Shown: positions 17,443-26,971 of the stretch, in pieces | Layout: each line of letters opens with the position of its first letter | Position numbering within the stretch: position 1 is the first letter of the stretch | Assembly (NCBI GenBank): GCA_947387485.1 | Contig: CANDNT010000016.1 | Coordinates: forward strand, 1 to 64,000 | From: Aquimarina rhabdastrellae | GTDB taxonomy: Bacteria; Bacteroidota; Bacteroidia; Flavobacteriales; Flavobacteriaceae | Direction: 5' to 3' | DNA length: 64,000 nt | Program-made: the position numbers and the translations under genes | Notes under the pieces: model-generated | The model's input: only the letters and a program-made list of their open reading frames with translations | What the model was told of the DNA's origin: nothing | Databases searched by the model: none

Positions 17443-18702
17443 TTAAAAATACTGTCCAATCCCAAAGACAATACCATTAGTAGCATCCTTAGTTACTCCA
17501 TATCCATAATCTATTCTAAATACTGCATTAAAAATACGCTTATGCATAAATCTTAATCCTACTCCTGGATAAACTCTAAAGTTCTGACTGTTTCCAAAAT
17601 CTCCAAAATCACCTCCTGGATTTCTCCATGTACCTCCATCTACAAAAGCATTCCCTTGTAAAATAAACCAGTTCTTTTCATATAAAGTATGTCTATATTC
17701 TGTATTCAATACAATTACTCCTGTACCTCTATCAATTGTATTTCCTACTCCTCTTATATTTAAATTATTATCTACTGCAAAAGGAGCAAAAGGAGAATCG
17801 TCATTTGTAGCCAAGCCTAAACGTAAACGACTTGCCCAGTTTCCTTTCTTTCCTATTCTTTTAAAATAAGAAAAATCTGCCCATCCAATAAGGAAATCAG
17901 GTAATACTTCTTCCGTACTAATGACATATTGAAAATTAGAGTTTACTCTTAATCCAGATACATATTGGAAATGATAGTTTAAATTATTGTATTCATAAAT
18001 TAACTTAAACAGTAGTTTGTTTACATCAAAATCTCTAGGTACATTTTCATTAGTAACACCCTGCTTATATTCATAATCCTCATTAAAATAATTAACCCCT
18101 AGCTCTACTCTGTTTCTAAAATTGATTTCGTATAGTCCTAATACTTCATATGATGTATTGGTATATTTATAATCTGCCGTTCCTTCTTCTAAAAAAACAG
18201 GTTCTTGAGTAGTCAAACTTTGATGATTAAACGCAAAACCAAACTTATTACTAAACGCATATGGTGCTCTTATACTTGCTCCATATGAATTGTATATATC
18301 TCTTTGAAAAAAACCACCTACTGCTACATTTTGTCCAAAAAGGTTAAATTCTGTGGCAGCGACTCTAAAAGCAAATTCATCATCGTTTGTAGTATATATA
18401 TTTAAGGAAGGTATAATTGTAAAATTTTCTTCTATAGTGTAAAATACATTATATGCATTTTCATCAGATTTAAATACTTGAAAATATGCATGAGCTATAG
18501 AAGGTAATCGTTTTAATCGTTTTATGTCTTCTTCTAAAACTATAGAGTCTAATATTGCTCCTTTTTTAGCTTTAGCTATTTTTTTAATAAAACTTGTTTT
18601 AGTTCTTTTATTTCCTTGAACTTTTATATCTGCTATTAAAGCATCTTGAGCAATACCACCAAAATGGAATAGCAAAACTAATACAATAATGATTCTTTTC
18701 AT
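17443..18702 (-). CDS. Omp85/BamA-like outer-membrane beta-barrel with one POTRA domain
   Basis: 419 residues. A signal peptide (MKRIIIVLVLLFHFGGIAQ) leads into one POTRA-like module (IADIKVQGNKRTKTSFIKKI) and a C-terminal 16-strand-type barrel. The segment NLNIRGVGNTIDRGTG corresponds to the VRGY/F lid-lock region, and the protein ends in Phe as outer-membrane proteins do. Single-POTRA short Omp85 members are common in Bacteroidota and their clients are mostly unknown. It faces the end of the arsenosugar operon but is on the opposite strand. Confidence 0.82.
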   Translation of the reverse strand: MKRIIIVLVLLFHFGGIAQDALIADIKVQGNKRTKTSFIKKIAKAKKGAILDSIVLEEDIKRLKRLPSIAHAYFQVFKSDENAYNVFYTIEENFTIIPSLNIYTTNDDEFAFRVAATEFNLFGQNVAVGGFFQRDIYNSYGASIRAPYAFSNKFGFAFNHQSLTTQEPVFLEEGTADYKYTNTSYEVLGLYEINFRNRVELGVNYFNEDYEYKQGVTNENVPRDFDVNKLLFKLIYEYNNLNYHFQYVSGLRVNSNFQYVISTEEVLPDFLIGWADFSYFKRIGKKGNWASRLRLGLATNDDSPFAPFAVDNNLNIRGVGNTIDRGTGVIVLNTEYRHTLYEKNWFILQGNAFVDGGTWRNPGGDFGDFGNSQNFRVYPGVGLRFMHKRIFNAVFRIDYGYGVTKDATNGIVFGIGQYF

Positions 18703-18968
18703 GTTAGCAATTTTTATACTATAAATACTTCTGCTATTAAGGTTATGCTTCTGTATTTACTTGCTTTTTTCTAGCACAATTTTATCGTTTTGATGTTCAT
18801 CAAAAAATAGATTTCACTGACATTCAATACTCATCAGGATCTCTTTTTATTGCTTAGTCGTATAACTATGGGTAATCACAACATTTTATTTCAAAAAAAT
18901 CATTGCTTATCTATTGATATTTATATTATTAGGTGATGAGTAGCTATTCTCTAATCTAAAATTCAACT

Positions 18969-19973
18969 TTAATACTTCTCAAAATATGATCTAATCACCT
19001 TTTCTACTGGTTTATTTTGAGGCGTAAACCTAGTGTTTTCTGTCCCACCTGAATTTTCATAATCGAGAAACCATTTCCAAACAAAACCACCAGCAAACCA
19101 TTCTTCTTTCCAGAATTCTTCAAATAAAGCTTCAGTAGCTTGTGTTTGTGCAGCAAGATTTACTTGCGTCATACTGTAATCAGATTTCCACGGTTCTTTT
19201 GCTGTATAATCTACACTACGATATCCAAACTCTGTAAACAGGACTTGTTTTTGGTGTCGTTCTGCTACTTGCTTTATTTCTGGTTTCCATTTTTGCCATC
19301 CTTCTCGGCATTCTTCAATCGTAGGTGTCTTTGTTGTAGCTACTGGATAGTATCCATCAATTCCTATATAATCTAGAGCTCCCCAAAATGGAGTTCTTTT
19401 ATATTCATCCCAATTAGCAGCATACGTTAATTTACCTTTATAAATTTGCTTTATCTCTTTTATAAGGTTTTTCCAATATTGTGGTCGATGCGCTACAAAT
19501 TGCTCTAATTCTGTTCCTATACATAAAATCTCTGCATCTACCTCTGCTGCAACTTCGGCATATAATAAAATAAATCTTCTGTAATCACTTTCTAATTGCT
19601 GCCATTGCGCTTCACTTTCCATCTTCAAAAACCCAGTATAAACGCCTTTGGCAATCCATATTTGAGGCTTCATCATGATCTTTATATTATTCTTTTGAAG
19701 CATCTGCATATATTGCTTTACGCCTTCTTTTCTCTCACCAAACCATTGCCGTTTTTCGTTAAAAAATAATTTAGGGTCTGAGATGCTTCTTATAAAACCA
19801 AAAGGCATTACTGCAGCATAATTTGCTTTTAATTCTATTAATGGATCTACATTTTTCTGTGTAACTGCTTTTCCTGAAGATACAAAACTCACTCCGTTAA
19901 TTTTTTGAGACTGTCCTGTACAGGAATACATTATTAATATTAAGGCACCTAAAACGTATTTTACACTTTTCAT
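18969..19973 (-). CDS. TIM-barrel glycoside hydrolase-like lipoprotein (GH113-like)
   Basis: 334 residues. The N-terminus is a lipoprotein signal (LIMYSC, Cys18). The rest is a TIM barrel: NGVSFVSSGKAV, KIMMKPQIWI, CIGTELEQF carrying the likely acid/base Glu, DYIGIDGYYP, and VLFTEFGYRS carrying the likely nucleophile Glu. The pattern resembles GH113 beta-mannanases and the GTA-TIM-like domain. It would act at the cell surface or in the periplasm on a polysaccharide. It is transcribed alone, with a long hairpin separating it from the upstream outer-membrane protein gene. Confidence 0.75.
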   Translation of the reverse strand: MKSVKYVLGALILIMYSCTGQSQKINGVSFVSSGKAVTQKNVDPLIELKANYAAVMPFGFIRSISDPKLFFNEKRQWFGERKEGVKQYMQMLQKNNIKIMMKPQIWIAKGVYTGFLKMESEAQWQQLESDYRRFILLYAEVAAEVDAEILCIGTELEQFVAHRPQYWKNLIKEIKQIYKGKLTYAANWDEYKRTPFWGALDYIGIDGYYPVATTKTPTIEECREGWQKWKPEIKQVAERHQKQVLFTEFGYRSVDYTAKEPWKSDYSMTQVNLAAQTQATEALFEEFWKEEWFAGGFVWKWFLDYENSGGTENTRFTPQNKPVEKVIRSYFEKY

Positions 19974-20005
19974 TACTTTTTTTGCTTACTAAGCTATCGA
20001 TTATT

Positions 20006-20051
20006 AAATCAAAAACCTACTAACAAAATGTTATTAGTAGGTTCTTGATTT
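20006..20051. terminator. Long hairpin behind the outer-membrane protein gene
   Basis: Arms 20006-20023 and 20034-20051 pair over 18 positions with one mismatch (core AACCTACTAA / TTAGTAGGTT) around a 10-nt loop. It lies 24 bp after the stop of the gene at 20076-20990. The U-tract is modest on both strands. Confidence 0.75.
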
Positions 20052-20075
20052 ATTTTACTATTGTAATTTCTGATC

Positions 20076-20990
20076 TTAAAAGAGCGCTCTTAATCCTAAA
20101 CTAAAGGTATGCCCTAAACCTTGAAAGTTATTTCCTCTTACTATCTTTCCATACGAAGCTTCTAGGTTTAATACATTTGTTAATTGATATTTCCCTCCAA
20201 ATCCTAATTGGGTATAATTTTGAGCAAAATCATTCCCTAAATCTAATAAGAAAGCTTGTTGTCCATTAACAAATATAGTTGACTTACTACTTGGGAAATA
20301 GCTTAAAAATGCGCTTAATGGTAGAAATAAACTGTTATTAGCAAAGCGTTCTCCTACATTTGATGTAGTAGGATCTGCATCTGAGCTTTTCTCTCCAAAG
20401 TTAAATCCAAAATCTGCCTCTGTAAAAATTTGCCAATCTCCACCACCAAAGGTCTTATCATAAAAGAATTTAGTTTCCCAAAAAATACTACGCTTATCTA
20501 AATAAGGTCCTGGCTTGTCTTCAAAAACTGGAAAATATACAGAACTGGTAAATGAGAAATTACTTATATTTTTAAATGGCTGTACTCTAATCGACGGTGC
20601 AATTGTAGTTACACCACTTCTTGCGTCAACACCATTATCTTCAAATTGAAATACATCTAAAGCACCTTGCCCTTCTAAAGTATTAGATCGTACTTGCACG
20701 ATTAAACCTACATTCACTCTTGAAGAATTACTTACTCCAGTATAAATTTCTGTAGTATTAGTAAAGAAAGTTTGACGATCTATATCTACAGACGAACTTC
20801 TCGCATCTGTTTGTTCTGTTTGAGTATATAAACTATTAAAAAACTTAATATCCCATTGCCCTTTTTTCAAGAGTTTTGAAGGTGTATATTCTTGAACATT
20901 AGACAAAGTTGATTCGTCTTCTTGTGCAATACCTGAATATGCACTTAATAAAGCCACAAATAGCGCAGTAGCAATTCTATTCTTTTTCAT
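20076..20990 (-). CDS. Putative outer-membrane beta-barrel protein
   Basis: 304 residues with a signal peptide (MKKNRIATALFVALLSAYSG, cleavage near GIAQ). The rest alternates hydrophobic and polar residues as in beta-barrel strands (for example NVGLIVQVRSN and FSFTSSVYFPVF) and ends in Phe (LRALF). No catalytic motif was recognised and the substrate is unknown. It begins 33 bp after the stop of the second DUF547 gene, so the two probably form one operon. Confidence 0.65.
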   Translation of the reverse strand: MKKNRIATALFVALLSAYSGIAQEDESTLSNVQEYTPSKLLKKGQWDIKFFNSLYTQTEQTDARSSSVDIDRQTFFTNTTEIYTGVSNSSRVNVGLIVQVRSNTLEGQGALDVFQFEDNGVDARSGVTTIAPSIRVQPFKNISNFSFTSSVYFPVFEDKPGPYLDKRSIFWETKFFYDKTFGGGDWQIFTEADFGFNFGEKSSDADPTTSNVGERFANNSLFLPLSAFLSYFPSSKSTIFVNGQQAFLLDLGNDFAQNYTQLGFGGKYQLTNVLNLEASYGKIVRGNNFQGLGHTFSLGLRALF

Positions 20991-21023
20991 AATTGTTTTC
21001 CTTTTTCTTTTTCTAGCAATTTT

Positions 21024-21734
21024 TTATTTCAATATATTCAATCTCCAATCGTATGGATAGTATGATACTTTAGCTTTTGTAGAGATAGGTTCTTTTCTAA
21101 ATTTATTGATATAATCAATCTCTGATCCTTTCTTTGTAAAATCTCCTTTATACCATTCAAAAATTTGTGATATCTGAACTTTCTTTCCTTTTACTTTTAT
21201 AAAATTGGGATTGTTTAACGATTTTTTAGTCTGTCTATCTAATTGAGCATTCAATGTGCTAGGCAAATATGCTTCAGCTATTATAGGAGGACACCCTAAT
21301 CCTGCACATACTAATACAAAATGAAAACGTGCTTCTGATGGGAATTTTGCTCTAAGTAATTTGTTTTCCAAATCGTTTAATGTTGTCTTTTTTCCTCCTA
21401 ACACATATGTTTTTTTATCAAAAAATCCTTTTACATCTAATGGAGATTTCAACGGGAAATTCTGAACGATTCCTTTGATTACTGCTAGATTGTATGCATT
21501 TATATAAAATGCTTGGTATGTTTTAGGTTTACTCGTACTTACTGAAGTTTTGGCTGCAAGACTTAATAATTCGTCTAAAGCTTGTGGCGTTTTTTTTATA
21601 GTTTTATAGTCTACTCTACCATTTTTTACATGCGTTTTAAAAAAAGTGTTTGCCTTTGTAAAAAATTGATCTACTTGAGCATATCCAGATGTTACACTCA
21701 GTACTATAATTGCTAATGCTAATATCTTTTTCAT
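21024..21734 (-). CDS. Exported DUF547 protein (copy 2)
   Basis: 236 residues, the same length as the DUF547 protein in the arsenosugar operon. Signal peptide MKKILALAIIVLSVTSGYAQ, then FYINAYNLAVIKGIVQNFPL, LNDLENKLLRAKF, and the conserved VCAGLGCPPII, ending YYPYDWRLN. The conserved Cys-containing motif is kept (C..GC P). It heads a two-gene operon with the outer-membrane protein. The presence of two DUF547 genes around the arsenosugar region may reflect duplication. Function is unknown. Confidence 0.85.
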   Translation of the reverse strand: MKKILALAIIVLSVTSGYAQVDQFFTKANTFFKTHVKNGRVDYKTIKKTPQALDELLSLAAKTSVSTSKPKTYQAFYINAYNLAVIKGIVQNFPLKSPLDVKGFFDKKTYVLGGKKTTLNDLENKLLRAKFPSEARFHFVLVCAGLGCPPIIAEAYLPSTLNAQLDRQTKKSLNNPNFIKVKGKKVQISQIFEWYKGDFTKKGSEIDYINKFRKEPISTKAKVSYYPYDWRLNILK

Positions 21735-22010
21735 TCTTTTTTTTTAATTTATAATAAGATTTGTGTGTATCTTAATCATTGCAAATAATTATTGCTTAAG
21801 TCGATCTCAATAGATTGTACTTACAGTAAGTTTTGATTTCTATTGATATTATCCTAATATACAACAGAATACTCTAGTATTATATTATTTGTAGGTTATG
21901 CTATTTTAAAGATTAGCACTAGTTTAAATCTATGATTTTGGATTAATCCATTACATTTTTGCAGCTACTAAACCACATACATTATATAAAACCATAACAC
22001 TTCGTCAATC

Positions 22011-22523
22011 ATGAAATCTTATTTACAATCTATTAAGCAACACTTTTTATTATTATGTATTAAAATAATACTACTAAGTATATTCATATATTGCATAGTT
22101 AGAGGGATTAATAATTTCTTGTTTTATTCAGAAATAAACATATCATACTCATTATAGGATAGTTTTTTTTCATCTTTTTTATTTTTACCGGCAACGTCTC
22201 TTCTTATACCTATCATTGGTGTTTTTATCAATAAGAAAATAGGTTGGGTCTTTATACTATCCTATTTTTACCTTCTCCTTATAAATTTAACTTTTCCTAC
22301 TCCTTACTATAGCTTCTCCGAAAATTCAATTTTACAAGTACTAATATTTTTGATTGTAATTATATTTATACTTACCATTATCCTTATGATGAACACTTCA
22401 AAAATCAGTTATAGCACTTATGGCATTTTAAAACGAAACTTATTCTATTACAACATAATTGCTTTTACTCTGGGCATGTTAATTTCTATCTTCCAACTCT
22501 TAGCAAAAAACGAACTCTTATAA
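22011..22523 (+). pseudogene. Small membrane-protein gene interrupted by an in-frame TAG
   Basis: From ATG 22011 the frame runs 48 codons to a TAG at 22155-22157, then stays open in the same frame for 121 more codons to TAA at 22521-22523. Both halves encode typical membrane helices (IKIILLSIFIYCIV before; TSLLIPIIGVFI, FILSYFYLLLINL and FLIVIIFILTIIL after), which suggests one 170-residue integral membrane protein with a nonsense mutation or read error. No family is recognised. It fills most of the gap between the DUF547 gene and the FAD oxidoreductase gene. Confidence 0.6.
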
Positions 22524-22674
22524 TCAACCCTGTGTTTCCTTAGGTTTAAAAACAACCGTACCCTACCCCTTTTGTTTTTAGATTCATTCTAAATTATTCC
22601 TGCTTCTTAAGTTCTTACCTTTATATACGACAGAAGGGGAAACATTCTGTATTAATAACACCCAAATTGATGCT

Positions 22675-24018
22675 ATGGAACATATCGTAATAATAGGTAA
22701 TGGGATTTCTGGAGTTACAGCTGCTAGACATATCAGAAAATTATCTGACAAAAAAATCACTATTATCTCTGGTGAAACTGACTATTTTTTTTCGCGTACA
22801 GCTTTAATGTATGTCTATATGGGACATATGAAGTTTGAACACACACAACCATATGAAAGTTGGTTTTGGAAAAAAAATAGAATTGAATTAAAAAAAGGTT
22901 TTGTTTCTAAGGTTAATCACGAACAAAATGAATTAGTTTTTCAAAACGGTGAAACCTTGTCTTATGATAAGTTAATCCTTGCTGTAGGGTCAAAACCTAA
23001 TAAATTTGGATGGCCTGGTCAAGATTTGGATGGTGTTATGGGAATGTATCATAAACAAGACCTTCAAAACTTAGAAAAATACGCTCCAGATAACACTGCT
23101 TGTAAACGAGCTGTAATTGTAGGTGGTGGTTTAATTGGTATAGAATTGGCAGAAATGCTTCACTCTAGACATATACCAGTTACGTTTCTAGTACGTGAAT
23201 CAAGTTTCTGGAACGGTGTATTACCTGCCGGAGAATCGGCAATGATCAATCGTGAAATTCTTGATAATCATATCGATCTTCGTTTAGGTGTTAATCTTAA
23301 AGAAATTGTAGCAGACGAAAACGGAAAGGCAAAAGGAATTGTCATTGCAGAAACAGACGAATTTATTGAATGTGATGTAGTAGGCTTGACTGCTGGTGTT
23401 TCTCCTAACGTTGACTTTTTAAGAGAATCTGGTATTGAACTAGGTCGTGGTATAAAAGTTAATCGCTATTTAGAAACTAACATTCCCAATATCTATGCTA
23501 TAGGTGATTGTGCAGAACAACACGAAGCTATTGGTAGTCGTCGTCCTATTGAAGCAGTATGGTATACAGGAAGAATGATGGGTGAAACTGTAGCACAAAC
23601 AATTTGTGGAAATCGTATCCAATACAAACCTGGACACTGGTTTAACAGTGCTAAATTTATTGATATAGAATACCAAACTTATGGTTGGGTATGGGCTAAA
23701 CCCAAAGAAGGCACTTCACAATTCTATTGGGAGCATCCTAACGGAAAAAAATGTATCCATTTAAACTATGAAACGGATAGTAGAAAGTTTATAGGTATCA
23801 ATACTTTCGGAATCCGCATGCGACACGAAATTTTTGATCGCTGGCTTAACGAAGAGCAAACTGTCGAACATATATTAGAGCATTTAAAAGATGCCAATTT
23901 TGATCCTGAGTTTTATAAACAATATGAAAGTGAAATTGTTTCTAAGTTTAATCAAGAAAATAACACTTCTATAAAAGTAAAAGCAAAAAGCTGGAAACGC
24001 ATTTTCAGTAGAGTATAA
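22675..24018 (+). CDS. FAD/NAD(P)-dependent pyridine nucleotide-disulfide-type oxidoreductase
   Basis: 447 residues. FAD binding at the N-terminus (IVIIGNGISGVTAARHI, GxGxxG), NAD(P) binding in the middle (AVIVGGGLIGIELAEML), and the second FAD motif NIYAIGDCAEQ. There is no redox CxxxxC next to the FAD site, so it resembles NADH-dependent ferredoxin/rubredoxin or nitrite reductase-type flavoproteins rather than disulfide reductases. About 110 C-terminal residues form an extra domain. It lies 71 bp before a 4Fe-4S membrane protein in the same direction; the two probably pass electrons to each other. Confidence 0.85.
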   Translation: MEHIVIIGNGISGVTAARHIRKLSDKKITIISGETDYFFSRTALMYVYMGHMKFEHTQPYESWFWKKNRIELKKGFVSKVNHEQNELVFQNGETLSYDKLILAVGSKPNKFGWPGQDLDGVMGMYHKQDLQNLEKYAPDNTACKRAVIVGGGLIGIELAEMLHSRHIPVTFLVRESSFWNGVLPAGESAMINREILDNHIDLRLGVNLKEIVADENGKAKGIVIAETDEFIECDVVGLTAGVSPNVDFLRESGIELGRGIKVNRYLETNIPNIYAIGDCAEQHEAIGSRRPIEAVWYTGRMMGETVAQTICGNRIQYKPGHWFNSAKFIDIEYQTYGWVWAKPKEGTSQFYWEHPNGKKCIHLNYETDSRKFIGINTFGIRMRHEIFDRWLNEEQTVEHILEHLKDANFDPEFYKQYESEIVSKFNQENNTSIKVKAKSWKRIFSRV

Positions 24019-24089
24019 CATTTTTTTTCAATTAAATTATCTATTAATATCATACATCTTTAATTAGATGTTCTATATAAAATAACATT

Positions 24090-25670
24090 ATGAAAGCAAT
24101 AAAATATACAGGATTGGTATTGTTTCTAGCTGGTCTAGCTATTTTTACCTCCTTGCTTTTTTTAGGAAAATATGAAGTTACTACTGAAGCCTTTGATGCT
24201 TTTACAACTTCTAAAGGAATCAAAAGTGAACTTTTTATTAACTCGTTTAAACAACGTATTACAGATAAAGAATACACTAGTCAGTTTACACTGTCTTCAG
24301 ACATTCTTGAAATATTAGATTCTTCAAACGAAATACATAAAAAAAATCAAGAATGGGATAAAGTAATATGGGATAAGCCTCATAATTTTGCCTATGATCT
24401 CATAAAACCTGCAGGTAAGGGTAGTATCGTTGAGCATAAAGGAATGTATTGGTGGCTTACTTTTGGTCTGGGTATCATAGGTTCGTTAATGTTCATCTTA
24501 CCTAATATCATTTTACTTGGTGCTCCAGGAATCAAAAACAATGGTATTTTTCTTAATGCTGCGACAAATAGAGGATGGATAGGTATCGGTGCTTTTGTCT
24601 ACCTAGTAGCATTTTATATACTACTATATTTCCGTCCAGAATATATTGTAAATTGGACTTATGTCTTAGATCCAATTAGTTCTGGTCTTAGTGGTAATTT
24701 GGCTAGTCAATGGTTCTTATATGGATTCTTATATTGTGTTGTTATGATTGTAATGGGTATACGTATGTATATCAAATATCGTCACAATATGTATCAAATT
24801 ATACGTACTACGGCTGTATTATTTTTTCAAATAGCTTTTGCCTTTTTAATTCCAGAAATCTTAGTTCGTTTTAACAAACCTTATTTTGATTTCAAAAACG
24901 CCTTCCCTCTTGATTATGATTTCTTCTTTGATTGGAATATCAATAACTTAATCAATAGCGGTAACTTAGGTTTATTCATGCTTGTATGGGGAATCGCTCT
25001 TACTGTTATTATTGTTCCTGTAATGGTATACTTTTTTGGTAAAAGATGGTATTGTTCATGGGTTTGTGGATGTGGAGGTCTTGCCGAAACTTTAGGTGAC
25101 CCATATCGTCAATTATCAAGTAAAAGACTAGTCGCATGGAAAGTTGAAAGATGGTTAATTCATGGTGTATTAATATTTTCTTTGGTTATGACTGCTTTCA
25201 CCTTATATAGCTACTTTACTACAGAAGCTACTGTTTTAGGTATCAAAACTCAAGATATTCAATTTTACTATGGATTCTTAATTGGATCTTGGTTCTCTGG
25301 AGTTATTGGTACTGGTTTCTATCCTATTATGGGTAATCGTACTTGGTGCCGTTTTGGTTGTCCTCTTGCTGCATACATGGGATTAGTACAACGTTTTAAA
25401 TCAAGATTCAGAATTACTACTAATGGTGGTCAATGTATCTCTTGTGGTAACTGTTCTACATATTGTGAGCAAGGAATTGATGTTCGTGCTTATGCTCAAA
25501 AAGGAGAAAACATTGTACGTGCAAGTTGTGTAGGTTGTGGTGTTTGTTCTGCAGTATGTCCTAGAGGTGTATTAAAATTAGAAAATGGTCCAGAAGCTGG
25601 TCGTATTAACCCTACAGATGTATTACTAGGTAATGATATTGATCTTATGAATTTTGTAAACAAAAAATAA
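24090..25670 (+). CDS. Membrane-bound 4Fe-4S protein, NosR/NapH/CcoG-like
   Basis: 526 residues. An N-terminal membrane anchor is followed by a periplasmic-type loop of about 90 residues, then about five further helices (for example WWLTFGLGIIGSLMFILP). Polyferredoxin motifs: CSWVCGC, CRFGCPLAAYMGL, then two 4Fe-4S sites CISCGNCSTYC and CVGCGVCSAVCPRG. Such proteins carry electrons from quinol or a flavoprotein across the membrane to a periplasmic or cytoplasmic acceptor. It follows the FAD oxidoreductase gene and is closed by a strong terminator. The acceptor is not encoded nearby. Confidence 0.87.
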   Translation: MKAIKYTGLVLFLAGLAIFTSLLFLGKYEVTTEAFDAFTTSKGIKSELFINSFKQRITDKEYTSQFTLSSDILEILDSSNEIHKKNQEWDKVIWDKPHNFAYDLIKPAGKGSIVEHKGMYWWLTFGLGIIGSLMFILPNIILLGAPGIKNNGIFLNAATNRGWIGIGAFVYLVAFYILLYFRPEYIVNWTYVLDPISSGLSGNLASQWFLYGFLYCVVMIVMGIRMYIKYRHNMYQIIRTTAVLFFQIAFAFLIPEILVRFNKPYFDFKNAFPLDYDFFFDWNINNLINSGNLGLFMLVWGIALTVIIVPVMVYFFGKRWYCSWVCGCGGLAETLGDPYRQLSSKRLVAWKVERWLIHGVLIFSLVMTAFTLYSYFTTEATVLGIKTQDIQFYYGFLIGSWFSGVIGTGFYPIMGNRTWCRFGCPLAAYMGLVQRFKSRFRITTNGGQCISCGNCSTYCEQGIDVRAYAQKGENIVRASCVGCGVCSAVCPRGVLKLENGPEAGRINPTDVLLGNDIDLMNFVNKK

Positions 25671-25702
25671 TCTTAGTTCACTATATTAAATACTAAACAA
25701 TC

Positions 25703-25742
25703 AATCCAAAGGAGCTCTTTTTATAATTCCTTTGGATTTTTT
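25703..25742 (+). terminator. Intrinsic terminator of the oxidoreductase/4Fe-4S unit
   Basis: Arms AATCCAAAGGA (25703-25713) and TCCTTTGGATT (25728-25738) form a perfect 11-bp stem with a 14-nt loop, followed by a run of T. Confidence 0.9.
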
Positions 25743-25793
25743 GTTAGCTTAAAGCATTAATTACGTCTAACCCTTAAGTTTTTTATATCCATT

Positions 25794-26282
25794 ATGTTAT
25801 ACAGAATTATATTTACATTAATTTTCACATTGATCGTTGGTTCTGGACAGTATACAATGTATGCTAAAGAATATCATAAAGAATATTATCCTAATGGAGA
25901 AATAAAAGCTGAAGGTTGGATTATGGATGGTATTAAAATGGATTTTTGGATTTATTATCACCCTAATGGTGTCATTGCTCAAAAAGGGCATTTTAAGAAT
26001 AATCGTAAAAACGGATATTGGTTTTTCTATTCTTCAAAAAATACTTTACTCAAAGAAGGACATTATATTAATGATAAAGCAGAAAAATGGTGGGTTATTT
26101 ATGACTCATTTAAATCCATCATTAAAAAATGTCAATATAAAAATGATAGAAAAAATGGTTTTTGTTTACTTTACAAGAAAAATAAACTTTTTAAAGCAGA
26201 GCGTTTTATGGATGATTTAAAAATTGGTGAATGGACTGATGTATTGAGCTTTAAAAAAGATAACCCAAACGCTTTTCTATAA
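25794..26282 (+). CDS. Exported MORN-repeat (YwqK-like) protein
   Basis: 162 residues with an N-terminal signal or anchor (MLYRIIFTLIFTLIVGSGQ). It is built of about four to five MORN-type repeats with the pattern YYPNGEIKAEGWIMDGIK, YHPNGVIAQKGHFKNNRKNG and similar. YwqK-like repeat proteins are widespread in Bacteroidota; many are lipoproteins or surface proteins with no proven function. The stop overlaps the start of the next gene (TAATG), so it is co-transcribed with the glycosyltransferases. Its role there is unknown. Confidence 0.8.
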   Translation: MLYRIIFTLIFTLIVGSGQYTMYAKEYHKEYYPNGEIKAEGWIMDGIKMDFWIYYHPNGVIAQKGHFKNNRKNGYWFFYSSKNTLLKEGHYINDKAEKWWVIYDSFKSIIKKCQYKNDRKNGFCLLYKKNKLFKAERFMDDLKIGEWTDVLSFKKDNPNAFL

Positions 26283-26971
26283 TGCCTCCTAGTATAAAAG
26301 TTATTATTCCTGCCTACAACGAAGAGGAATCTATAAAGCATGTTATTGCAGAAATTCCTGATATCGTTTCAGAGATTATTGTAGTCAACAATAATTCGTC
26401 TGATAATACCGTAGCTGTTGCTCAAAATGCTGGTGCTACAGTATTAACCGAAAATCGTAGAGGCTATGGATATGCATGTTTAAAAGGTCTTGAATATATT
26501 GCACAACATCCATCACCAGACATTGTAGTCTTTTTGGATGGTGATTATAGTGATTACCCTCAAGAACTTATCAAAATAGTAGCACCTATTCTTAATCAAG
26601 ATATAGATTTTGTTATTGGTGCTCGTGACAAAGCCCTTAGAGAGGATGGTTCTATGACATTTCCTCAAATCTTTGGCAATTGGTTAGCAACAACACTTAT
26701 GAAACTATTTTTCAATGCTACGTTTACCGATTTAGGTCCTTTTAGGGCTATCAAATACGATAAGCTTCTAGCATTAAACATGGAAGATAAAACCTATGGA
26801 TGGACCGTAGAAATGCAGTTGAAAGCCCTGAAAAAGAAGTATTCATACACAGAAATCCCTGTTTCTTATAAAAGAAGAATAGGTGTCTCAAAAGTTTCAG
26901 GAACCATAAAAGGTGCTATCTTTGCAGGCGTTAAGATATTAAGTTGGATTTTTAAATATAGTTTTAAATAA
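26282..26971 (+). CDS. GT2 glycosyltransferase, dolichol-phosphate mannose/glucose synthase-like
   Basis: 229 residues, soluble GT-A fold. Motifs: IIPAYNEEESIKHVI, VVNNNSSDNT, ENRRGYGYACLKGL, and VFLDGDYSDYP with the metal-binding DxD. The RRIGVSKVSGT segment near the end is typical of DPM1/DPG-type enzymes that make polyprenyl-phosphate hexose. The two C-terminal membrane helices of some relatives are absent. Its product could feed the GT-C enzyme two genes downstream. It shares overlapping stop/start codons with both neighbours. Confidence 0.87.
   Translation: MPPSIKVIIPAYNEEESIKHVIAEIPDIVSEIIVVNNNSSDNTVAVAQNAGATVLTENRRGYGYACLKGLEYIAQHPSPDIVVFLDGDYSDYPQELIKIVAPILNQDIDFVIGARDKALREDGSMTFPQIFGNWLATTLMKLFFNATFTDLGPFRAIKYDKLLALNMEDKTYGWTVEMQLKALKKKYSYTEIPVSYKRRIGVSKVSGTIKGAIFAGVKILSWIFKYSFK

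Noticed and set aside
25927-26220. 97-codon frame inside the MORN-repeat gene
   Set aside because: It is a shifted reading of a repetitive coding region; the main frame has the repeat consensus.
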